Origin: Bacillota bacterium
GTDB lineage: Bacteria > Bacillota > Dehalobacteriia > UBA4068
NCBI GenBank assembly: GCA_009778255.1
Contig: WRKD01000120.1
Coordinates: forward strand, 1 to 7,352
DNA length: 7,352 nucleotides
Reading direction: 5' to 3'
The notes beneath the pieces are model-generated. The model did no database searches, had not been told where the DNA came from, and worked only from the letters and a program-made list of their open reading frames with translations. This document shows positions 1-6,989 of this stretch, one piece after another; within the stretch, counting starts at the first letter, position 1, and every line of letters starts with the position of its first letter. A program made the position numbers and the translations under genes.

Positions 1-31
1 ATTTAAAGGGGCAGTTGCGTCTATTTCAGTA

Positions 32-43
32 ATAACCTGTTAT
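32..43. repeat. Short palindrome downstream of lplA
   Basis: ATAAC (32-36) and GTTAT (39-43) are perfect complements around a two-base centre, CT. It lies 26 bases past the lplA stop. No T-run follows on either strand, so it does not look like an intrinsic terminator. The rest of 1-68 shows no gene, promoter or terminator that I can support. Five-base arms can arise by chance. Confidence 0.3.
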
Positions 44-68
44 CGGATCGCTGTACTCTTTGAACACC

Positions 69-1070
69 CTAAGGCTTTCCACTTACAAAAAGGCGGTAAA
101 AATCCTCCTTATTTAGAGCGCTAAAATAATGCTGTAGATCAACATCTTTTAGCGCTTCCATTATGCTATTTTTAGTTAAGGTATGGGAAATAAGTAACTT
201 TTCCAGTTCATTGATATCGCCGCTGCCAAAAAAATCTCCGCTGATTTTGCAGCTTTCGATAATATTGGCTTTAGAGAGGTTCATAGAAAGATTAATAACG
301 CCACAACCGTTAAAAAGCAGACTTTTTGAATAATTGAATTCCGGAGACGCCCCAAAAATCCATTCATAAGTAGAGAATTTATGATCGCGTAGATTATTCA
401 CCTGCGCGATTTCCTGATCTGTAAGGCAACCGATATTCACCTGCTCATATTCTGCACAAATCCTTTGGCTCAATTCATTCTTAAAATCAGTTATACTGAT
501 TTTTTGCGGTAAATGTGCAAGAATTGTGGTGACTCTGCTTTTTACGGAACCTACCCCATGTGTTTGAAGCTTTACCGGCAGGGGATTCAGATATTTTCCG
601 ATGACTGTGGCATCTGAAGAGAAGAGCAGAGTGCCATGATGCAGTATTTTTGTTTTCCCCACATATTGAGCGTTGCCGGAGATCTTTTTTCCCTCCAGCA
701 ATAAATCATTTCTGCCGGAATGCTCCGCATGTAGGCCAAATGCTTGCAGAGTTTTGGCTATTTGACCGGTAAAGCGCCGAAAATCGTAGTTTTTTGCGCC
801 TTGAGAGGGTACAATGAAAGTGAAATTGATATTACCTAAATCGTGGTAAACCGCTCCGCCGCCAGTGATCCTTCTTGCAACTTTTACTTTGTTTTCTTGC
901 ACCGGTTTGAGGTTTATTTCCTGGAAAGCGTTTTGGTTTTTGCCTATCACTATGGTATTATCGTTTTGCCAGAGCCAGAAATATATATGGTTATTTTCTT
1001 TAGTAAATAAATACTCTTCCAGAGCCAGGTTAAAATAAGGGTCAAGACAATCGTTTACTATATATTCCAT
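69..1070 (-). CDS. lplA: Lipoate-protein ligase A
   Basis: Cytoplasmic enzyme that activates free lipoate with ATP to lipoyl-AMP and transfers it to the acceptor lysine of lipoyl domains, here most likely GcvH of the same locus. Seen in the 333-residue product: the biotin/lipoate ligase motif RRITGGGAVYHD (66-77), NDLLLEGKKISGNAQ (121-135) with the probable catalytic lysine Lys129, and HHGTLLFSSD (144-153). After about residue 245 comes the small C-terminal accessory domain found in full-length, self-sufficient ligases. Length matches the family (about 330-340). I chose ATG at 1070 because GAGGTG lies six bases before it; a GTG three codons upstream (1079) is in frame but more weakly served. 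It is the last gene of the cluster, 165 bases after lpd, so it is either read through an inverted-repeat element or has its own promoter, which I could not identify. Assignment is firm; the partner protein is inferred from context. Confidence 0.95.
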   Translation of the reverse strand: MEYIVNDCLDPYFNLALEEYLFTKENNHIYFWLWQNDNTIVIGKNQNAFQEINLKPVQENKVKVARRITGGGAVYHDLGNINFTFIVPSQGAKNYDFRRFTGQIAKTLQAFGLHAEHSGRNDLLLEGKKISGNAQYVGKTKILHHGTLLFSSDATVIGKYLNPLPVKLQTHGVGSVKSRVTTILAHLPQKISITDFKNELSQRICAEYEQVNIGCLTDQEIAQVNNLRDHKFSTYEWIFGASPEFNYSKSLLFNGCGVINLSMNLSKANIIESCKISGDFFGSGDINELEKLLISHTLTKNSIMEALKDVDLQHYFSALNKEDFYRLFVSGKP

Positions 1071-1076
1071 AATGGG

Positions 1077-1082
1077 CACCTC
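1077..1082 (-). promoter_or_regulatory. Ribosome binding site of lplA
   Basis: GAGGTG on the minus strand is a six-base match to the anti-Shine-Dalgarno complement AGGAGGTGA and stands six bases before ATG 1070. It overlaps the alternative GTG codon at 1079 and so decides the start in favour of the ATG. Confidence 0.75.
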
Positions 1083-1114
1083 GATTTACTCCGAATTGCC
1101 AGATTCACAAGCAA

Positions 1115-1195
1115 TTTTTCGCCTGGCAAGGCGGAGGAGTTGATGCGTAGCCTAAAGCTACGTGAAACGACGACAACGCAGTCTAGGCGGAAAAA
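1115..1195. repeat. Imperfect long inverted repeat (REP/MITE-like) between lpd and lplA
   Basis: The two ends pair: TTTTTC GCCTGG (1115-1126) with CTAGGC G GAAAAA (1183-1195), 12 pairs including one G-T and one bulged G. Inside are GTTG (1139-1142) with CAAC (1174-1177), and a tip hairpin CGTAGC (1146-1151) / GCTACG (1157-1162) around the loop CTAAA. The whole would fold into an arm of about 80 bases on either strand. No T-run follows either end, so a classical terminator is unlikely. It fills most of the only large gap in an otherwise tight cluster and is more GC-rich than the adjoining spacer at 1081-1114. That is the look of a dispersed, hairpin-forming repeat, but the window holds just one copy. 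The remaining bases of 1071-1235 show nothing else beyond the lplA ribosome binding site. Confidence 0.65.
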
Positions 1196-1235
1196 GGGCA
1201 GTGAAGATGGAGACGAGCGGGTGTTTAGAGGCACT

Positions 1236-2660
1236 TTATATAAGAGCCTCGCGAATGATCTCGCTTACTGTAGGATGGGGAAATACTATTTTTTCTATAT
1301 CTTCCACCTTGGTTTTTTGCTGTATCAGCATGCCGGCGCCATAAATGATTTCCGCCGCATAATTGGTAATCATATGTACACCTAGAATTTGCTTGCTAGG
1401 CTTAGCGAGTATGATTTTGCAAATGCCGTCTCCGCCTTCATTTTCAGCCAAATAACGTCCGCTATGGCGCATGGAAACAGTAACCGCCTCATATTCTAAA
1501 CCTTTTTTCTTAGCGCTTTCTTCTGTTTCGCCCACGCCGGCTGTTTCGGGGCTGGTGTAAATAACCGAGGGTATTATGGAATAATCTACTTTATCTTCAA
1601 TGCCAAGAATGCGGTTAAGGCAAACATCCGCTTCCCGATAAGCAGTATGAGCCAGCATAAGTTGGCCATTAACATCGCCGATAGCGTAAACGCCCGCAAT
1701 ATTTGTTTCGCCATACTCATTTACCACAATACCCTGGGAAGTGCATTCAAAACCCGCTTCCATAAGCCCCATTCCGGAAATATTGGCATAGCGCCCAACA
1801 GACATAAGTATTTTATCGCAAGCAAGCTCTGCGATTTCGCCATTTTGTTCATAAACTGCAGCGCCGTCTTTAATCTCTACGACCCGTGCGTTTAAAATGA
1901 AATTAACACCTTTTCTTTGTAAGTTTTGTTGTAAAATCGTCGCCAAATCGTGGTCGAGATTTCCGCCGATTTGGGGCAGCATTTCTATAACGAAAACTTG
2001 CGCGCCTGCGGAATTGAAATAAGAAGCCAATTCCAAGCCGACCACGCCGCCGCCGATCACCACTAAGGTTTTTGGTAGCTCATTTAAGTCGAGGATTTCC
2101 CGGTTTGTTAATACAAAGCCGGCGGAATACATTTTTAAAGCGCCTTCAATGGGCGGTAGAATAGCCGAAGAACCGCTGGCGATAATAATATTTTTTGCAC
2201 TAAACTCTTCTCCATTTGCCCATACGCCAATATGGCCTTTATCATCTTTAACTAGTTTGGCCTCGGCTTCTAAATAATGTACCCCTTCATTTTTTAAAGC
2301 CGATTTAATTCCGGCGGCTAAGATTTTAACTGTTTTATCCTTTCTTTTTACGATCTTTTCATGATCAAGCTGGATATTTTCTACTGTAATACCATATTTT
2401 TCTCCGTGTTTAGCGTTATCGAATATTTTGGCGCTGTACAGCAAAGTTTTGGTGGGAATGCAGCCTTCGTTTAAGCATACTCCGCCAATTTTTCTTTTTT
2501 CAATAAGCAAGGTAGTAAGCCCATTTTTGCCAGCCTTTAGGGCTGCGCTATAGCCGCCGGGCCCAGCGCCGATAATAATTACATCGTAATTTATGATGAT
2601 CTCCTCCTTAATAAACCATAACAGGACATATATAAATATATATGTCCTGTTATTTAGCAC
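1236..2660 (-). CDS. lpdA: Dihydrolipoyl dehydrogenase (L-protein of glycine cleavage)
   Basis: Flavoprotein that reoxidises the dihydrolipoyl arm of GcvH and passes electrons to NAD; cytoplasmic homodimer. Numbered from the GTG at 2660: FAD fold GAGPGG (31-36), redox disulfide GGVCLNEGC (Cys62, Cys67), NAD fold VVIGGGVVGLELA (200-212), second FAD motif GVYAIGDV (323-330), dimerisation domain from about 360, and the C-terminal HPTVSE with catalytic His462 and Glu467. All key residues are present. The start is odd. GTG 2660 is the only usable canonical codon and sits directly after the gcvPB stop, but it has no good ribosome binding site and would add about 22 residues, encoded across a perfect palindrome. 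The strong AGGAGG at 2603-2608 instead points to AUA (2594) or AUC (2597), giving about 452 residues starting just before NYDVIIIGAGPGG, the usual family length. I give the outer canonical bound; translation probably begins at 2594-2597. Confidence 0.95.
   Translation of the reverse strand: MLNNRTYIFIYVLLWFIKEEIIINYDVIIIGAGPGGYSAALKAGKNGLTTLLIEKRKIGGVCLNEGCIPTKTLLYSAKIFDNAKHGEKYGITVENIQLDHEKIVKRKDKTVKILAAGIKSALKNEGVHYLEAEAKLVKDDKGHIGVWANGEEFSAKNIIIASGSSAILPPIEGALKMYSAGFVLTNREILDLNELPKTLVVIGGGVVGLELASYFNSAGAQVFVIEMLPQIGGNLDHDLATILQQNLQRKGVNFILNARVVEIKDGAAVYEQNGEIAELACDKILMSVGRYANISGMGLMEAGFECTSQGIVVNEYGETNIAGVYAIGDVNGQLMLAHTAYREADVCLNRILGIEDKVDYSIIPSVIYTSPETAGVGETEESAKKKGLEYEAVTVSMRHSGRYLAENEGGDGICKIILAKPSKQILGVHMITNYAAEIIYGAGMLIQQKTKVEDIEKIVFPHPTVSEIIREALI
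2603..2608 (-). promoter_or_regulatory. Ribosome binding site of lpd without a canonical start codon
   Basis: The minus strand reads TAAGGAGGAG (2610-2601), with AGGAGG at 2608-2603. In the lpd frame the following codons are ATC (2600), ATC (2597), ATA (2594), AAT, TAC, GAT. ATA stands eight bases after AGGAGG, the best spacing; ATC 2597 stands five. The nearest ATG (2584-2582) is out of frame and is followed at once by TAA. This site therefore argues for a non-AUG start of lpd. Confidence 0.7.
2618..2653. repeat. Perfect 17-bp-arm palindrome between gcvPB and lpd
   Basis: ATAACAGGACATATATA (2618-2634) is the exact reverse complement of 2637-2653, around the centre AA. In the minus-strand transcript it would form a 17-bp hairpin starting seven bases after the gcvPB stop and ending nine bases before the AGGAGG of lpd. 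No U-run follows on the minus strand, so it does not look like an intrinsic terminator. Plausible roles are an mRNA processing or stability hairpin within the operon, a translational coupling element for lpd, or a protein operator; the sequence does not decide among them. Confidence 0.85.
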
Positions 2661-4100
2661 TTATTTCCAGGTCAATACCGGCTTTCTGGCTGCTTTTACA
2701 TCATCCAGCCGGCCTATTGCCGTATCATGGGGGGCTGTTTTTAGGTATTCGGGGTTTTCGTCTACTTCCGCGATAATACCGCGCATTATTTCCACGAAGG
2801 CATCTAGCGTTTGTTTGCTCTCCGATTCGGTAGGCTCAAACATCAATGCTTCCTTAACGATGAGCGGGAAATAAACCGTGGGCGGGTGAACGCCAAAATC
2901 CAGCATTCTTTTGGCAATATCCAGCGTACTTACGCCTTTTTCTTTTTGTGGCGACCCACTGGCTACAAATTCATGCATGCATATTCTGTCGTAAGCAATT
3001 TTCATGAAATCTTTTAATCCATGCATCAAATAATTAGCATTTAACACAGCATTTTCCGAGGCTGCTTTTAAGCCCGCCGCGCCCATAGACAAAATATATG
3101 CATATGCGCGCGCCAAAACACCAAAATTACCATAGAAAGAACGCACACGGCCAATAGAATCTGGCATATCATAAGAAAGCGAGTATTTGCCAGTGGCGTT
3201 TGCAATGATCGAGGGGTGCGGCAAATAAGGAGCAAGTGCTTTTTTTACGCCTACCGGCCCGGCGCCGGGCCCGCCTCCTCCATGAGGTGTAGAAAATGTT
3301 TTATGTAGATTAAGATGCACTACATCGAAGCCCATATCTCCCGGCCGCGATATGCCCATGATAGCGTTTTGGTTGGCGCCGTCATAATACAAAAGACCAC
3401 CCGCCTGGTGGATAATACTTGCTATCTCTTGTACATTCACTTCAAATAACCCCAAAGTGCTGGGGTTAGTGAGCATCAGCCCCGCCAAGTTTTCATCTAT
3501 ATTGGCACGTAGATCTTCTAAATCTACATCGCCATTTTCATTAGATTTGATTTGTACAGTTTCCATTCCGGCCATACTGACCGAAGCCGGGTTGGTGCCG
3601 TGAGCGCTATCGGGAACCAAGATTTTATTCCTTTGATGTTCGCCGTTTTTATTATGATAAGCTTTGATTATCATCAAACCGGTATGTTCACCATGAGCTC
3701 CCGCAGCGGGTTGCAGAGAAAAAGCATCCATGCCGGTAATTTCCGCCAGCATTTCCTGCAATTCATACATTAGCTGTAAGTTCCCCTGGCAATCGGCGTT
3801 GGGATGAGAAGCCACAAAGCCGGGAAACTTGATCACTTCCTCGTTGGCAGCAGGGTTATATTTCATAGTGCAGGAGCCTAAAGGATAAAAACCAGACAAA
3901 ACTCCGTGGTTTTTTTGTGAAAGTTCTACAAAATGCCTCAATACATCTACCTCGCTAAGCTCGGGAAGCTCTGCTGCATTTTTGCGATATAAATGCTGCG
4001 GCAACAAGTTGCTGGCTTTATCGGAACAAACATCGCATTCGGGCAGACTATAGGCTAATCTATCTGCTATACTGTTTTCAAATATCAGCTTGCTCATCAT
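2661..4100 (-). CDS. gcvPB: Glycine dehydrogenase (decarboxylating) subunit 2, P-protein beta
   Basis: PLP-binding catalytic half of the split P-protein. With GcvPA it decarboxylates glycine and transfers the aminomethyl group to the lipoyl arm of GcvH, releasing CO2. The 479-residue product shows FYPLGSCTMKYNP (71-83), PDSAHGTNPAS (163-173), DGANQNAI (240-247) and the PLP lysine in HLNLHKTFSTPHGGGGPG (Lys267), ending in the family's KAARKPVL tail. Length is normal for the split subunit (about 480-490). It overlaps gcvPA by four bases: the sequence ATGATGA holds two tandem ATGs (4100 and 4097) together with the gcvPA stop. GGTGA three bases before ATG 4100 supports the first ATG, but 4097 is also workable and would shorten the protein by one residue. 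The overlap indicates translational coupling, which fits the equal amounts needed for an alpha2beta2 complex. Confidence 0.97.
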   Translation of the reverse strand: MMSKLIFENSIADRLAYSLPECDVCSDKASNLLPQHLYRKNAAELPELSEVDVLRHFVELSQKNHGVLSGFYPLGSCTMKYNPAANEEVIKFPGFVASHPNADCQGNLQLMYELQEMLAEITGMDAFSLQPAAGAHGEHTGLMIIKAYHNKNGEHQRNKILVPDSAHGTNPASVSMAGMETVQIKSNENGDVDLEDLRANIDENLAGLMLTNPSTLGLFEVNVQEIASIIHQAGGLLYYDGANQNAIMGISRPGDMGFDVVHLNLHKTFSTPHGGGGPGAGPVGVKKALAPYLPHPSIIANATGKYSLSYDMPDSIGRVRSFYGNFGVLARAYAYILSMGAAGLKAASENAVLNANYLMHGLKDFMKIAYDRICMHEFVASGSPQKEKGVSTLDIAKRMLDFGVHPPTVYFPLIVKEALMFEPTESESKQTLDAFVEIMRGIIAEVDENPEYLKTAPHDTAIGRLDDVKAARKPVLTWK

Positions 4101-5455
4101 ACTTCACCCGCCTTTTTTACATAGGCGTCTATTTCCGCCTTGGTTCTTTTCTCTGTAACGGCTATCAATAAACAATTGTCTAAGTCAAGAAGAGCTTGTA
4201 CATCGATGCCCGGCATAAAGCCTGCTTCTAATAGCTTTTCTTGTAGCGCCGCCATATTTCCACCCGTGTATTTTAGGGCAAATTCCTTAAAAAACGGCGC
4301 TGTAAAGAGCGGCTCGAACTTGCCGGTTTTAAGCAGTTCTTTATACATATAGTGAGATTTTTGCAAACAAAGCTCCGCCACGTTTATCAGGCCTTGCTTA
4401 CCCATAGCGCTCATATAAACAGTAGCTGCCAAGGCACATAAAGCCTGGTTGGAACAAATATTAGAAGTGGATTTTTCGCGGCGTATATGTTGTTCGCGAG
4501 CTTGCATGGTGAGAATAAAACCCCTATTACCTGCGGCATCTGTTGTTTGGCCCACTACACGTCCGGGCATTTTACGCAAAAACTCGTTTTTGCAGGCAAA
4601 AAAACCAAAACCTGGTCCGCCGAAATTCATTGCATTACCCAAAGCCTGACCTTCGCCCACCACGATATCGGCGCCATAAGAGGCGGGTGGTTCCAATATA
4701 GCCAAAGAAAGGGGGTCGACCGAAGTTATGAGAAGCGCTTCTTTTGCTTTGGCAATGGCATTAATTTTTTCTAAATCTTCCAGGAAACCAAAATAATTAG
4801 GATTCTGCACCAGTACTGCCATGCAATTATCGGTTACAGCTTCGGCAAGTTTTGCTAGCTCTACCGTTCCTGTTTTGTGGTCAAAAGGAACGCAGATTAT
4901 TTTTATTCCCCGGTAATTGGCATAAGTTTGGCATACTTCAATATACTGTGGATGCACTTGCCCGGCTATTACCAACTCGGTTTTGTCGTTTACGGCATTT
5001 GCCATCAGCATAGCTTCGGCACAGGCGGTGGCGCCGTCGTATAAAGATGCGTTGGAAACATCCATGCCGGTTAGCCGGCTGATCATGGTCTGATACTCAA
5101 AAATCGCCTGTAATGTACCCTGGCTTATTTCTGCCTGATACGGGGTATAGGCGGTGTAAAACTCCTGCCTGCCTGTTAATTGACCAACCACCGCAGGAAT
5201 AAAATGGTCATAAACCCCGCCGCCCATAAAACAGATATGTGTATCGGCGTTGATATTTTGCTTGGCTAAAGCTTTCATATGCCCATAAAGCTCCGGTTCG
5301 CTCATTGCCGCAGGCAAAGCGAGCTCTTTATGGAGCTTGATATCGGTCGGAATATCGGCAAACAGTTCATCAAGAGAACTGTAGCCCATTAAGTCAAGCA
5401 TTTCTTGTTGCTCGGCTTTGGTGTTGGGAATATAATTGCTTAAAGAATTCTTCAT
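4097..5455 (-). CDS. gcvPA: Glycine dehydrogenase (decarboxylating) subunit 1, P-protein alpha
   Basis: Alpha half of the split P-protein, corresponding to the N-terminal half of the single-chain GcvP of Proteobacteria and eukaryotes. Of 452 residues, recognisable blocks are YIPNT (8-12), FMGGGVYDHFIP (76-87), EFYTAYTPYQAEISQG (98-113), NASLYDGATA (135-144), GEGQALGNAMNFGGPGFGFF (267-286) and QAREQHIRREKSTSNICSNQ (318-337). It has no PLP-lysine motif, as expected for this subunit: the cofactor lysine is in GcvPB, and the alpha chain contributes to the active site and assembly. Start ATG 5455 follows GAGGGG (5464-5469) by eight bases, and the gcvH stop lies 21 bases upstream, so the gene is clearly co-transcribed with gcvH. 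Its stop overlaps the gcvPB start. Nothing looks truncated or unusual. Confidence 0.97.
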   Translation of the reverse strand: MKNSLSNYIPNTKAEQQEMLDLMGYSSLDELFADIPTDIKLHKELALPAAMSEPELYGHMKALAKQNINADTHICFMGGGVYDHFIPAVVGQLTGRQEFYTAYTPYQAEISQGTLQAIFEYQTMISRLTGMDVSNASLYDGATACAEAMLMANAVNDKTELVIAGQVHPQYIEVCQTYANYRGIKIICVPFDHKTGTVELAKLAEAVTDNCMAVLVQNPNYFGFLEDLEKINAIAKAKEALLITSVDPLSLAILEPPASYGADIVVGEGQALGNAMNFGGPGFGFFACKNEFLRKMPGRVVGQTTDAAGNRGFILTMQAREQHIRREKSTSNICSNQALCALAATVYMSAMGKQGLINVAELCLQKSHYMYKELLKTGKFEPLFTAPFFKEFALKYTGGNMAALQEKLLEAGFMPGIDVQALLDLDNCLLIAVTEKRTKAEIDAYVKKAGEV

Positions 5456-5476
5456 TTGCTCAACCCCTCATACTAT

Positions 5477-5848
5477 TTATTCTGCATGCTGGCAAAACAC
5501 GGTATATGCATCTTCATCCATTAGGGCATCCGCTTCAGCAATATCGGCCGGCTCGATTTTTACCAGCCAGTTCTCCAAAGCATTTTCGTTTAATAACTCG
5601 GGAGCGTTTTCGAGTGCCTCGCTGATTTCAATGACTGTTCCGCCAATAGGCGCATATACATCTGAAACAGCTTTCACAGATTCAACAGAGGCAAAAACTT
5701 TGCCGGCTGTAAGTTTTACGCCGACTTTGGGAAGATCGACAAAAACGATGTCACTGAGGTGTTGCTGTGCATAATCGGAAATACCTATATATGCTGTTCC
5801 TTCCTCAATTTTTACCCATTCATGATTTTTAGTAAATTTAAAGCCCAT
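5477..5848 (-). CDS. gcvH: Glycine cleavage system H-protein (lipoyl carrier)
   Basis: Small lipoyl-domain protein that shuttles the aminomethyl group from P-protein to GcvT and electrons to Lpd. The 123-residue product has the family opening FTKNHEWVK (5-13), IGISDYAQQHLSDIVFVDLP (21-40) and the lipoylation site ASVESVKA with Lys59, followed by SDVYAPIGG and the terminal helix region around LENWLVKIEP. The length matches GcvH. I start at ATG 5848, nine bases after AGGAGG (5857-5862); the reading frame stays open further upstream into gcvT, but that extension lacks a ribosome binding site and homology. The lipoyl lysine is the expected substrate of the lplA product at the end of the cluster. 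The spacer to gcvT is 28 bases. Confidence 0.97.
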   Translation of the reverse strand: MGFKFTKNHEWVKIEEGTAYIGISDYAQQHLSDIVFVDLPKVGVKLTAGKVFASVESVKAVSDVYAPIGGTVIEISEALENAPELLNENALENWLVKIEPADIAEADALMDEDAYTVFCQHAE

Positions 5849-5856
5849 ACTTTTTT

Positions 5857-5862
5857 CCTCCT
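5857..5862 (-). promoter_or_regulatory. Ribosome binding site of gcvH
   Basis: AGGAGG on the minus strand, within AAAGGAGGAAAAAAGT, stands eight bases before ATG 5848. It fixes the gcvH start and rules out the longer open frame that runs back into gcvT. Confidence 0.85.
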
Positions 5863-5876
5863 TTAAATGTTGGTGT

Positions 5877-6977
5877 TTACTTGCGAACTTTTTTGTAAAA
5901 TGGCAGCTTAACAATTTTAGCTTTAACTTTTTTATCCCTTATTACTACATCTACCTCATTATCTATTTGCACAATATCTGTTTGCAGCAATACCATGGCC
6001 AAGCCTTTCTTGAAAGTAGGGGAGAATGCTCCGCTGGTGATATAGCCTACATCTTGGCCATCTTTTTCTATTCTATAGCCATCTCGCGGTATGCCTCGCT
6101 CTATCATTTCTATTCCCGCCAGTTTTCGGGTGGTACCTTGTGCTACCTGCCTTTCTAATATATCTCTTCCCAGAAAATCATCTACTCCGAATTTAACGAA
6201 GAATTTTAAACCGGCTTCAATAGGGGTGATATCGGCGCTCAGTTCATGGCCATAGAGTGGCAGCGCACTTTCAAAGCGCAGGGTATCTCTGGCGCCTAAG
6301 CCTATTGGCGCTAAACCATCGCTTTCGCCGGCCTTAAGAAGCGCATGCCATAATTCGGTAGCCTGCGAGGGCTTGCAATAAATTTCAAAGCCATCTTCGC
6401 CGGTATAGCCAGTTCTGGATACCAAAACATCTTCCTCGCAAACCGTGATAGTAGCAAAGGTAAAAAATTTAATTAGAGAAAGATCAAATTTTGTCAGTTT
6501 TTGCAAGATATCTTGAGCACAAGGCCCTTGTATAGCGATTTGCCCATAGTCGTCTGAGTAGTTGATTACTTCTACTTCTGGGGATAATTCCGCCACTTTT
6601 TCTTTTAACCAGGCAAAATCCTTATCGGTGTTCGAAGCGTTAACTACCAGAAAATACTCTGTGTCGCTTACCATGTAAATAAGCAGATCGTCCACAACCC
6701 CGCCATTTTCCATGGTAAAAAAGGAGTAAGCAATTTTTTGAGGCGCCAATGCATCTAAATCAGCTGCCACCAGCTTGCCTAATACAGCTCTGGATGAGCT
6801 GCCCTTCATGATGATTTCCCCCATATGGGAAACGTCAAAAAGCCCGGCTTTTTCCCGGGTGGCTTGGTGTTCTTCGATTATTGAGGTATACTGGATAGGC
6901 ATTTCCCATCCGCCAAAATCGACCATCTTGGCGCCCAAGTCAATATGACATTCATAAAGCGGTGTTCTTTTAAGCAT
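5877..6977 (-). CDS. gcvT: Aminomethyltransferase (T-protein of glycine cleavage)
   Basis: Takes the aminomethyl group on the lipoyl arm of GcvH, transfers the methylene unit to tetrahydrofolate to give 5,10-methylene-THF, and frees ammonia. The 366-residue product opens with LKRTPLYECHIDLGAKMVDFGG (from 2), then GLFDVSHMGEI (45-55), NGGVVDDLLIY (91-101) containing the catalytic Asp (96 or 97), and RTGYTGEDGFEIY (188-200), and ends in the beta-barrel domain with GYITSGAFSPTFKKGLAM. Length is typical (about 360-370). I chose ATG 6977 because GGGAGG lies six bases before it; an in-frame TTG at 7004 would place the ribosome binding site inside the gene. It is the first gene of the glycine cleavage set, 87 bases after the bioY-like stop, so any operon-specific promoter should be in that gap or in the end of the upstream gene. 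Confidence 0.97.
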   Translation of the reverse strand: MLKRTPLYECHIDLGAKMVDFGGWEMPIQYTSIIEEHQATREKAGLFDVSHMGEIIMKGSSSRAVLGKLVAADLDALAPQKIAYSFFTMENGGVVDDLLIYMVSDTEYFLVVNASNTDKDFAWLKEKVAELSPEVEVINYSDDYGQIAIQGPCAQDILQKLTKFDLSLIKFFTFATITVCEEDVLVSRTGYTGEDGFEIYCKPSQATELWHALLKAGESDGLAPIGLGARDTLRFESALPLYGHELSADITPIEAGLKFFVKFGVDDFLGRDILERQVAQGTTRKLAGIEMIERGIPRDGYRIEKDGQDVGYITSGAFSPTFKKGLAMVLLQTDIVQIDNEVDVVIRDKKVKAKIVKLPFYKKVRK

Positions 6978-6983
6978 AGAAAC

Positions 6984-6989
6984 CCTCCC
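6984..6989 (-). promoter_or_regulatory. Ribosome binding site of gcvT
   Basis: GGGAGG on the minus strand, within AGGGAGGG, lies six bases before ATG 6977 and decides this start over the upstream in-frame TTG at 7004. Confidence 0.8.

Noticed and set aside
1140..1385. Plus-strand open frame (81 codons) across the inverted repeat and the end of lpd
   Set aside because: It has no ribosome binding site fitting a real gene, no recognisable domain, and most of it is antisense to the conserved C-terminus of lpd.
2582..2584. ATG just after the lpd ribosome binding site as the real start
   Set aside because: It is out of the lpd frame and is followed at once by TAA.
2647..4352. Several plus-strand open frames antisense to gcvPB and gcvPA
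   Set aside because: They are mirror frames of strongly conserved enzymes and show no domains, no plausible ribosome binding sites and no coherent neighbours.
5849..5914. Longer gcvH beginning at 5914
   Set aside because: The extension overlaps gcvT, has no family match and ignores the AGGAGG just before ATG 5848.
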